The position numbers and the translations under genes were made by a program. From the NCBI GenBank assembly GCA_015178975.1, contig WHVD01000217.1:50679-114678 (forward strand): 64,000 nt of DNA, in the 5' to 3' direction. How positions within the stretch are numbered: the first letter of the stretch is position 1; each line of letters starts with the position of its first letter. This document shows, piece by piece, positions 55,445 through 64,000 of the stretch. The stretch comes from Hysterangium stoloniferum. Lineage: Eukaryota; Basidiomycota; Agaricomycetes; Hysterangiales; Hysterangiaceae. The notes beneath the pieces are model-generated. The model did no database searches. It was not told the DNA's origin and saw only the letters and a program-made list of their open reading frames with translations.

Positions 55445-55663
55445 AATGAAAGCAAAAAAAGGGTTGCAATGATACTCCTGTACAAAATATTTAATCTATC
55501 AACAATGAGTGAATATTTTTGAACAAACTTGGTTATCATGTTAAAGTTCAGAAACAGGGCTTTCTAACTTATATTCTTCCCCAATTGTAGCTAATTTATT
55601 TCTGGAGTTATAAGCATTTGAGTTGAAATTTACTGAACATTGCAACCCTTTTTTTGCTTACTG
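55445..55663 (-). repeat. Right terminal inverted repeat of the Tc1 element
   Basis: 219 bp; the same repeat ends the truncated copy at 44022-44239. Confidence 0.92.
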
Positions 55664-55721
55664 TATATGTTAGGACTGGTCATATTACTCTGAAGTCATC
55701 GATCGTTGGTTCTCAGAAATG

Positions 55722-56345
55722 AGTCTTGAAGAAGCAAGCACTCGTATGAAAAAGGTGAGACAGAATGTCTCGAGAAGGCACAATAAGGGTCATAAATGTT
55801 CAATCTCCTCTTGAATATACTATTATACGCCTAGTATAGTTAGTGAATCTTGTGCTCAAGTTGTTGGACAAATGGAAAGTTGTAACTGGGGAACTGGTGG
55901 ATCCTGTACAGGCAGATTCGAAGGTTCCTACGAAGGAGCTTGAGATCGAGGAGGCCAGGGAACTTCACAAGAAGAGGGCCTATAGTAAAATAATGCCACA
56001 CATTGAAGACGAGCCCAGGGTGGCTATAATGGTGGATAGTAATCCAATTAACACATGGGAAACTTTGAAGATGACCTACAGGACACGATTGGCCAATAGT
56101 CGAGTGATGCTACTTTCAGAGCTTGTTCGCATGTGTTATGACGGGACGGGTATCATCAAATATAAGGCCCAGATGGATTCCATTAGGCTCAAACTGTTGG
56201 AGGCTGGATATGCCATCACAAATGCTGATTATCTCAGTTTATTCATGAGTATGCTGCCCGAGGATTTTGATATAATGTCAACAACAATCAATTATGATGT
56301 TGACACTGTTGAAGAAGTCGTCAATAGAGAGTATTTGCAACTAAG
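55722..56345 (+). pseudogene. Ty1/copia gag fragment
   Basis: After the leader (55722-55895), plus-strand frame: LEIEEARELHKK, IMV DSNPINTWETLKM (written with a gap), ELVRMCYDGTG, IKYKAQMDSIRLKLLEAGYA and YLSLFMSMLPEDFDIMSTTI. This is the UBN2-like gag of copia elements, better preserved than at 38.4 kb. It runs open into gypsy-derived sequence at about 56325-56347, creating a chimeric frame of 228 residues. Confidence 0.85.
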
Positions 56346-58850
56346 ACATGTCAGAACCTGTAAAAGCAAAGAGAGACATAGGGCGACAGGGAATAATGAA
56401 AATGAGTCCAAACGTAACACAGGGCCCACAGAGTGTGGTCAGAGAGAAGATAGTGGTCCAGGTTTAAGCTTTATGAAAGTCAGTAATGATTTCCGTGGTA
56501 TTACCGAGTTCCATGGCCAAAATCCATGAAGTTTCTTCATCGGTGCCCTCATAACCCACCCACTTGACCAAGTAAAGCAGTTTACAAGTGTGTCAATGCT
56601 TGTCGATTTTTGAATCTAAAATTTGTGAGATTTCAAACTTGGGTTCTCCATCAATAATGACTGGAGGGGGCAGAGATTGCATGCAATCTGGGATAGTGTT
56701 GGCAGTACAAGGTTCTAACATAGAAACATGAAATACTGGGTGTACCGCGTGTATGCTATCTGGAAGCTATAGGGTCCAAGAAATTGAACCTACTTGTGCG
56801 ATAATTTCAAACAGACCTAAATATTTTTCAGCAAGCTTTTTGACGGATGGGTAGTTGGGAAGAATTGAGCTTTGACAAAAACATGATCGCCAATCTTGAA
56901 GTTGGGTGGTGGGATCCAGTGTTTGTCCGCTGAATGTTGGTATTGCTCTTGGGCAGACTTTATTGCAGTCTGGAGTTCCTCATGGAGCTCGTGGAGGTCC
57001 GTGGTGAACTCTTGAGCGTGAGCAGAGGTGAGATTTTGTTCTGGATGTACTGTAATATTTGGATTATATCCTTTATTTGCAAAGAACGGGGAAACACCAG
57101 TAGTGGCCGAAGGTGCATTGTTGTAAGCAAATTCTGCAAGTGGTAACAAGTATTTCCAATTGTCCTGTTGATAATTGCAATATACACGGAGATATTGTTC
57201 CAATGTCTGGTTGACTGTTGCCTTCCGGGTGATGTCCGGACATGAAATGTAGTTTCATGTCCAAGGATTTCCCGAGGGATCTAAAGAAGTGAGAGATGAA
57301 CTCTGATCCTTGGTCAGAAGTTATGTGGGATGGAACTCTGTGCTTGGAAAATACTGGATAATAAAATGTTCCGCTAACTGCATGGATGTAATTGTATCAT
57401 GTGTAGGGATGAATATACCTTGTTTTGAGAATCTGTCAACAATGACTAGAATGGCAGAAAAGCCTTCGGAATCCAGTAGGTGTTCAATGAAATCCATAGA
57501 GATAGAATTCCACAGGTGTTCCGGTACTGGGAGTTGTTTCAAAAGGCCGTATGGCTTGTGTCACTGAGATTTTGAGTGGGGACAATTAGTGCAAGATTTG
57601 CAATAGTGCTTAATGAATCCACGGAGTCCGGGCCAAGTATATTCTCTTCTTATTAATGATAGAGTTTTGTTGTACCCAAAATGTCCTGAGAGTGGATGAT
57701 CATGTTTGTATTGAAGGATCCTGAGGCGGAGACTGTCAGAGTCTGGTACATAGATCTGATCGTCAAGTCTAATGAAACCATGCTGATCAAGAGACCACTG
57801 GGGTTGATTGGGGTCCACGCAATTGTCAAGGTGAGCTTTAGTTATCGGGTCTAGTGGAATTGCCGATAGAATATCTTGATGTAATTTCTCAATATCCATA
57901 ATGATAATTCCACAGACAATGGGATTGATGAGAAAAGTTGTGTGGACTGATGCGGTAAGTTGCTGATTCATGAAAATAGGTTTCAGGTTGTGTGGGTTTA
58001 CTGTGGCATAGTTGTTGCTCCCCTCTTTAGGATAGACATCACATCATCTAGTTAAAGTGTGGGGTTTGCCACCAAGATGGCCAGGTCGAAAACAGATAGT
58101 CATATTGAAGGTGGATAGATATTCAGACCAGCGGGCCTGCTGACAGGTCAAAGGTTTTGTGGTAGAAAAGTATTCCAGGTTTTTGTGATCTGTTACAATG
58201 TCAATTGGAGTTCCTGAGCCTTCCAAATAATGTCGCCACATTTTGAAAGCTGAAAAGATTGCCAGGAGTTCCTTATCATGAACGTTGTAATTGAGCTCTG
58301 CTCCAGTGAAAGTCCAGGACAGAAAAGCCATGGGGTGGACTTCTCCGTCAGATTCCTGGATAGACAGAATGGCTCCAAGCACATAGTCTGAGGCATCTGT
58401 TTCGACAATGAGCAGGAGGTCTGGTTTCCAATGTGACAGAATTGGAGCTGAAGAAAAAGAATTTCTTAAAAGATTGAAAGCTTTTTGACACTTATTGTTA
58501 AAATTCCATGGAGTATCCTTACATGTAAGACGGGTAAGGTGAACTGTGATGTCGGAATATCCATGGATAAACCGTCAGTAAAAATTGGCAAAGCCGAGGA
58601 AGGATTGTATATCTTTAAATTTTCAGGGTTCAGGCCAATCTTTGATGACTTGCACTTTAGTTTCATCCATGCGGAGTCCGTCGGGTCCCATTATGAAGCC
58701 CAGGTATTCCATGGAGTCTGTGTCAAAAGTACATTTTTTACCATTCACAAATAAACCATGTTGTCTGAGTCTCTGGAGAACTTCATGGACTTGTTTGTTG
58801 TGTTTCACAGGATTCTCACCAGCCATCCATTTGAAATTGGAAAAGACAAC
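56346..58850 (-). pseudogene. Ty3/gypsy pol: RT end, RNase H, integrase, chromodomain region
   Basis: Minus strand order: RT end (KKCTFDTDSMEYLGFIMGPD) at 58740-58630, RNase H (AELNYNVHDKELLAIFSAF; DHKNLEYFSTT) at 58382-58044, H2C2 integrase zinc region (HPLSGHFGYNKTL; CKSCTNC) at 57720-57570, integrase core (SISMDFIEHL; ILVIVDRFSKQGIF) at 57542-57330, then LAEFAYNNAPSATTGVSPFF at 57203-57080 and the HPVFH/chromodomain zone to about 56560. Stops and shifts separate the parts. It is the same family as 62641-64000. The LTR is missing on the left and RT is cut by an LTR piece at 58850. Confidence 0.92.
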
Positions 58851-58851
58851 C

Positions 58852-59441
58852 TCATGAGGGTGCAGCCTATAAGCTGAAGCCAAGTCCTACCGGCTTTCCT
58901 GCAGGTTTCTCCGGAAACCCTCCGTGTATGTACCCTTAACAGTATTTTCTGACTGGATTGTATGTACAACATCTGCCAGACTATAGACTATGGAATGAAT
59001 AACATACCAAATCCAGTAACAATGAAAACTAAACTAACAAACATAAAACAAAATAAGTAAACACCAAACTTGGTGTTAGGAACAGGATGGAACAGAGCAG
59101 AGTCTGAATTGTGGCAAGTCATAAAACCATAATGGGAACAGAGTGGGAGCAGAGTCCAAATCGTGACAGGTCATTTGACTATAACAGGAATGGGGCTCAG
59201 TTAGAGGGATGATGGGTTTTCCGAGTGGGGTCTGGTGACTGATGTGTGGAATGGGGTCGGAGATAGACAGGGATGGAGTCTGGCGGGTATTCCGGTTACT
59301 GATACATGAAGTAACAAAGTTGAACGTGGACAGATCTGACATACAGAGTCCGGCAGGAATTCTGGTAAACTGACAATTGGTGCATATAGGGTGTGGGTGC
59401 ATATAGGTTAGTGCCCAGAGTCCGGCAGGAATTCCCGTTGT
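58852..59441. mobile_element. Two G1 LTR pieces joined head to head
   Basis: 58852-58941 is the last 90 bp of a G1 LTR in plus orientation, ending CCTTAACA. From 58944 (TTTTCTGACTGGATTG) to 59441 the G1 LTR is in reverse orientation and stops at its element 5' end (CCGTTGTAATA where CGTCGTAACA is expected). The middle of each is missing. Confidence 0.75.
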
Positions 59442-60549
59442 AATATGGAGAACCTGTATAGGTATCCTCGCAGAATGCCAGAGTAAAGAGTTGTAATGAT
59501 AGCAATGACTCATAGACCCAGTCTGTTTGCCATGCATGTGATCGAATACTCCCAGGCTTTGAAGGTTATGTTGGAATATCAAAGAGCTTCTTGCACTGGC
59601 CGGATAACCTCCCATCATTTCCAGCCAGTATTGTTTTGAACACTTGGTGTGAAGAGTGGTAGAAGTTCAGACCATTCTATATACGAAGAAATGAGTAGAA
59701 GAGGAGGAATCGACCTATTCGGTGCAATATGAGAGAAAGTGAGAGAGAGAGCATGAGATGACACAGTAGTCAAAGAGTGTGATGGATCGAGTGGAGGCCT
59801 CGACTGTTACAGTTCGAGGCCAGAAGTATTAGATAGTTCAGATATTGCTACCTATGTAGTAGCTGACACATTACCCTGATCACCACTCATAGTAGACCTA
59901 GTTTATGTCTTACGAGTGGTGGTTCTTGGGTAAAAGTGTGTCTGAGTTCTAATTGGTGCCGAGTGCACCCACAAGTATACACAATGCTTCGAACTAATGA
60001 AATGATGGAATATTCGAAGAATATAAAAGATAGATAAATATGAATAGAATGTGTAAAATATAAATAAAATAAAAGGAGTGTTTTACCACAATGAAACTGT
60101 GGTAAAAGCATACTCCTCACACTTGGTGAGTGTGATATTGGATGGGAGCAGTTGGGGAAGCTCTTCACTGTGAATGTGATTGTTAGATAATATCAGATAA
60201 AACAAAGCAAATAAAGTCAACTTGAAGAACCATTGTCAACGATGATATAGCTAAATCGACCTGTTGTACTTCTTACTTATGGACAGGGTTCCCCAGCATA
60301 ATCCCTATACTCATACTCATAGAGTGAACACATCCATGAGGCATAGTTGGAGGTGGGAGATTAGCATACTCACCAGTTTTGTATGGATGGTGTGCTGGTT
60401 GGTGAATGTTGGGAGAACTGGAGTGACTTGAAGAGTATCAAGAGGAAGGGTGAAGTGAAGGTTGGGAAATTATGGAGTTGATGGATGGAGAGGCCACAGC
60501 AAGATGGGCTTTGATAGAGAAGTATTGTACTTAGGGGAGTGTGTCAGAC
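59442..60549. other. No recognised gene; one perfect hairpin
   Basis: Frames under 95 residues without motifs. A hairpin with 10-bp arms (TTTTACCACA/TGTGGTAAAA, 7-nt loop) lies at 60081-60107, with GGAGTG/CATACTCC extending it imperfectly. GAGA-type low complexity near 59733-59752. Confidence 0.4.
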
Positions 60550-61367
60550 TGTTAGGATACACACACAGGCCGGGTTTCCAGAGAAACCTGCAGGATATCC
60601 AGTAGGACTTGGCTTCAGCTTATAGGCTGTGCCCTCACTAGATCGTGTTGTCTAATTTCAAATGGACAGACAGGAGTCCCAGGGAGTCTGGGTGGGGTTT
60701 GTGGGTCATAGGTCGTAAGTCGGGGGTCATGGGTTGTGAGTCGAGATAGTTGAGAGAGATAGATGCGCCGGAGCCCATGGGCTCCGACTAGTGCGAGCAA
60801 TGTGAATTAAGTAAGGTTATAGAGCGGAAAATGTTATTAGATTACTGGGGGAATCTAAGCTAATTTTCTGACTGGATTGTATGTACAACATTTGCCAGTT
60901 TATATAGACCGTGGAATGCATGACATACCAAATCCAGTAATGACGAAACAAAACTAACAAAACATAAAACGGGAATAGTAAACACCAAATTGGTGTTAGG
61001 AACGGAATGGAATGGAGCAGAGTCCGAATCATGACAAAGCATAACCCATCACAGGAAACGAAGCGGGAGTGGAGTTCAAATCGTGACAGGTCATTTGACT
61101 AAAATGGGAATGGGGCTCGATTAGAGTGGTGATGGGATTCTGAGTGGGGTCCAGTGACTGATGCGTGGGACGAAGATGGAACATAGACAGAGACGGAGTC
61201 TGGGGGAAGTCTGGTGACTGATATGTGTCGTAATGAGGGTCGAACGTAACAAGTCTTGATGTACGGAGTCTGGGCAGGAAATCCTATAAACAGACATTTG
61301 GTGCTTGTAGGGCATGATGGCATACAGGTTAGTGCCCGGAGTCCAGTGGGATTGTCTGGTCGTAACA
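60550..61367 (-). mobile_element. 3' LTR of the G1 gypsy element
   Basis: 818 bp from TGTTAGGATACAC to CGTAACA. Its right end is followed by a polypurine tract in minus sense, so it is the 3' LTR of the element whose pol is at 62641-64000. Full length compared with 15199-16022 and 13228-14035. No target duplication can be checked, as the other end lies outside the window. Confidence 0.88.
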
Positions 61368-61382
61368 GTATCCTCCCTTTAT
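61368..61382 (-). other. Polypurine tract of the G1 gypsy element
   Basis: Minus sense AAAGGGAGGATAC directly before TGTTACGACC, the LTR start. Fixes the orientation of the G1 family. Confidence 0.75.
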
Positions 61383-61581
61383 GCCAAAGTCCCAAAGAGG
61401 CTCTAGACCTAGATAAGGTTCTTGTCAGCTATGCGCATGTGTCAAAAGTCATGTCGGTTACACATATGTGTCAAAGAGTCATGTGATCTGGAAGGTAAGG
61501 TTCAAACGTGACGAGCCTACATATATATAAATTTCAAAAAATAGAAATTTCTTCTTCTTTATTACCCCCATCTTCGAAAAT

Positions 61582-62544
61582 ATGGGACCAAAACCAACGC
61601 CTAGAAGAGCGATGCCAACCGCGGGGTCCTCTACAGGCTCTCCATATCGGGGCGCCTTGGAGTGCAGCCCAATTGTTGGCGTGGCGAGAAGAGCAGCGCC
61701 GACTTTGTGAAGAAGCAGAGAGGGAGGCGAGGGAGGCGAGGAGGCCCTGGACAAAGAGTACCAGGCAGCATTGGCTGCAGAGGACGAGGCCACAAAGGAG
61801 AGGGAGTGTGAAGTGGAGGAGGCTGTGTGGGTGGCCGTGGAGAACGCCTGGGTGGCTGCGGAGAAAGCCCGGTTGGCCACGGACAGGGCCGGCAATTGTT
61901 GCGGGAAAGGTAAGTCCCAATATTCAACTTGTCGAAAATTGCTGAACTTGTATTTTTCAGGGCAAGGCGACAGAGGTGGAATCGGAGTCTGAGGGGGAGC
62001 CAGAGAGCCCCCAAAAGGTAAGCCTCATGTCCATGGGATAACCGTGGAAACTGACCGTATCAACAGAAGGCAAGGAAGGCGGCGCCAGTCCGTCTTCCGA
62101 TGCGGAACGAGCCACGGTGTCCCGGTTGTAATGATCGGAACACTGAATGCAACTGCAAATCTGGCCGGGGTCTGGGGCTATCAATGCGCCCACCTCAAGG
62201 CAAGGTGCTCGCTTGTTCACGAGCAGGCCACGGGGTCTGGGGCGCGAGATGTAAGCAGGTCGGACGGGTTGTCTGGGTTGGATGAAGTCCTTGGACGGAT
62301 CGCCGAGGGCATCGAGGCCCAAAATGAGTTGCTCTGGAAGAGCAAGGTCCACATAGTGGTGGTGAAGGAACTGTGCGGACTCCACAAGGAATTTTGGAAG
62401 TTCCTGGCAGAGTATGGCGGCTATGTATATGAGGAGCTGCAAGTTGGGAGTTCCGAGGATGCCGGGTCAGATGAGGACAGGGTCAATGCGGAGGTTGCTG
62501 AGGTGGCGGGAAAAAAGCACAGCCCCATAGAAATAGATGAATAA
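61582..62544 (+). pseudogene. Cys-cluster protein gene, antisense inside the gypsy element
   Basis: Plus strand, opposite to pol. Start MGPKPTPRRAMP at 61582; then an acidic/basic coiled region in shifting frames (LLAWREEQRRLCEEAEREAR; AAEDEATKERECEVEEA). Intron 61910-61960 (GTAAGT..TTCAG), exon 61961-62017 (GKATEVESESEGEPESPQK), intron 62018-62066, then a Cys cluster split by a frameshift near 62165: CPGCNDRNTEC and YQCAHLKARCSLVH. A helical region (LLWKSKVHIVVVKELCGLHK) and an acidic tail ending IEIDE follow, with stop at 62544. At least three frameshifts, so it is dead here. I recall proteins of this layout (short Cys cluster plus coiled coil) as common, uncharacterised ORFs in basidiomycete genomes. 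It may be a gene carried by the element or a captured host gene. Confidence 0.6.
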
Positions 62545-62640
62545 AAGAATAGAACTTGAACATAAAAGTAAGCGTGAAAAAACATAAAAAAAGAGAGTCA
62601 AAGCCAAAGTCCACGGAGAGTCCACTTAAAGACTTGACAA
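62545..62640. other. Spacer between antisense gene and pol
   Basis: A-rich, no feature. The homology with the gypsy copy at 56346 starts right after it (AAGACATGTCAGAACC). Confidence 0.5.
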
Positions 62641-64000
62641 GACATGTCAGAACCTGTAAAAGCAAAGAGAGACATAGGGTGACAGGGAATAATGAAAATG
62701 AGTCCAAACGTAACACGGGGTCCACGGAGTGCGGTTAGAGAGAAGATAATGGTCCAGGTTTGAGTGGGTAAGCTGTGTGAAAGTCAGTGACAATTTCCGT
62801 GGCATTACCAAGTTCCATGGCCAAAATCCATGAGGTTTCTTCATTGGTGCCCTCGTAACCCACCCACTTGACCAAGTAAAGCAGTTTACAAGTGCGTCGA
62901 CGCTTGTCTATTTTTGAATCTAAAATCTGTGAGATTTCAAACTCGGGTTCTCCATCAATGACAACAGGAGGAGGTGGAGATTTCACATGATCCGGGATAG
63001 TGTTAGCAGTACAAGGTTCAAGCATAGAAACATGAAATACCGGGTGTACCGTGCACATGCTATCCGGAAGCTGTAGAGTCCAAGAGACTGAACCTATGTA
63101 CTTGTGCAATAATTTCAAACGGGCCTAAATATTTTCAGCAAGCTTCTTTGATGGACAGGTAGTCCGGAAGAATTGAGGTTTGACATAAACACGGTCGCCA
63201 ATCTTGAAGTTTGGTGGCAGGATCCGGTGTTTGTCCACTGAATGTTGGTATTGCTCTTGGGCAGATAATATTGCAGTCTGGAGTTCCTCGTGGAGCTCAT
63301 GGAGGTCCGTGGTGAACTCTTGAGTGCGAACAGAGGCGAGATTTCGTTCTGGATGTACTGTAATATTTGGATTATATCCTTTATTTACAAAGAACGGGGA
63401 AATGCCAGTAGTGGCTGAAGGTGCATCGTTGTAAGCAAACTCTGCAAGTGGTAACAAGGTTTTCCAATTGTCCTGTTGGTAGTTGCAATATACGCAGAGG
63501 TATTGTTCCAATGTCTGGTTGACGCGTTTGGTTTGTCTGTCACCTTCTGGATGATGTCCGGATGTGAAATGTAATGTCATGTCCAAGGATTTTCCGAAGG
63601 ATCTAAAGAAGTGAGACATGAACTCTGATCCTCGATCGGAAGTCACGTGGGGATGGAACTCCATGCTTGGAAAATACATGGATAATGAAACGTTCCGCTA
63701 ACTGCACGGACGTAATTGTATCATAAGTAGGGATGAATATACCTTGTTTTGAGAATCTGTCAACAATGACTAGAATAGCAGAAAAGCCTTCGGAATCCGG
63801 TAGGTGTTCAATGAAATCCATAGAGATAGAATTCCACGGGTGTTCTGGTACTGGGAGTTGTTTCAAAAGGCTGTATGGCTTGTGTCACTAAGATTTTGAG
63901 CGGGGACAAGTAGTGCAAGATTTACAATAGTGCTTAATGAATCCACGGAGTCCGGGCCAAGTATATTCTCTTCTTATTAATGATAGAGTTTTGTTGTACC
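62641..64000 (-). mobile_element. Ty3/gypsy (chromovirus) pol: integrase and chromodomain, runs off the window
   Basis: Minus strand. From the window end: H2C2 region end near 63960, integrase core SISMDFIEHLPDSEGFSAIL at 63866-63603, SDRGSEFMSHFF and GHHPEGDRQTKRVNQTLEQ (catalytic D and E) at 63650-63490, LAEFAYNDAPSATTGISPFF, a GPY/F-like zone with HPVFHVSMLEP at 63060-63020, and a chromodomain (LLYLVKWVGYEGTNEETSW) at 62890-62820. Pol ends near 62735. Two or three shifts (near 63670 and 63120) break it. It is better preserved than the copy at 56346-58850. Gag, protease, RT and the 5' LTR lie beyond 64000. Confidence 0.93.

Larger units (their letters stand above)
54056..55663 (-). mobile_element. 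Tc1/mariner transposon, 1608 bp, TA target
   Basis: Flanked by TA (54054-54055 and 55664-55665). Ends CAGTAAGC and GCTTACTG. Terminal inverted repeats of 219 bp: 54056-54274 and 55445-55663. It encodes one transposase on the minus strand. Each repeat carries the motif AGCAAAAAAAGGGTTGCAAT near its outer end and its reverse complement at its inner end, so there are four motif copies. A truncated second copy is at 43600-44239. Confidence 0.95.

Noticed and set aside
61508..61945. 145-residue plus frame as an intact gene
   Set aside because: The coiled region changes frame at least twice and the start lies upstream of the likely MGPK start; it is a decayed exon.

Overview
This window looks like transposon-rich, gene-poor DNA from a basidiomycete fungus, most likely an agaricomycete. 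The reasons are short (about 45-70 nt) introns with fungal GT..AG borders, a TRI5-type sesquiterpene synthase, a FunK1-type kinase piece, HEAT-like modules of a kind I associate with agaricomycetes, chromodomain Ty3/gypsy elements and an interstitial TTAGGG-type repeat. No bacterial operon, rRNA or CRISPR array is seen. Host genes I can read exon by exon number only three: a sesquiterpene synthase (5418-6648, +, six exons), a cytochrome P450 (26674-30199, +, sixteen exons, intact except for a young retroelement in exon 2) and a zinc alcohol dehydrogenase (48421-49880, -, eight exons). All three frames were joined by hand and stay open over the whole length (310, 547 and 357 residues).

Layout. 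1-3.4 kb: LTR fragment and AT-rich repeats. 3.7-7.8 kb: one copy of an old segmental duplication, carrying the terpene synthase. 8.0-10.8 kb: a decayed Ty1/copia element (-) split by a 252-bp solo LTR that contains a tRNA-like sequence. 11.8-21.8 kb: a nest of gypsy LTRs, gypsy pol pieces and solo LTRs with readable target duplications. 22.2-24.9 kb: a minisatellite and the second copy of the segmental duplication, without the terpene synthase. 26.7-30.2 kb: the P450, interrupted by a 1045-bp two-LTR miniature element. 31-36.8 kb: foldback, LINE 3' end, HEAT modules, FunK1 kinase C-terminus, a chromodomain gypsy 3' end. 37.6-40.5 kb: LTR and a decayed copia element (+). 40.9-43.5 kb: host-gene remnants. 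43.6-48.0 kb: truncated Tc1 element, gypsy RT piece, and a 2.2-kb palindrome invaded by another solo LTR. 48.4-50.6 kb: the alcohol dehydrogenase and an M24 peptidase pseudogene. 50.6-59.4 kb: gypsy gag, duplicated host remnants, copia leader joined to a RING-CH gene piece, a 1608-bp Tc1/mariner element, and a copia/gypsy junction. 60.5-64.0 kb: the 3' half of a gypsy element (-) with its LTR, polypurine tract, chromodomain integrase and, unusually, a decayed Cys-cluster gene in antisense between pol and the LTR.

The terpene synthase, the P450 and the alcohol dehydrogenase have activities that could act in one sesquiterpenoid pathway (cyclisation, hydroxylation, oxidation), but they are 20 kb apart with transposons between them, so a dispersed or decaying pathway is only a guess. 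The observation most worth following is the solo LTR carrying an almost complete tRNA-type internal promoter, a possible fungal counterpart of retroelements that carry Pol III genes in their LTRs.
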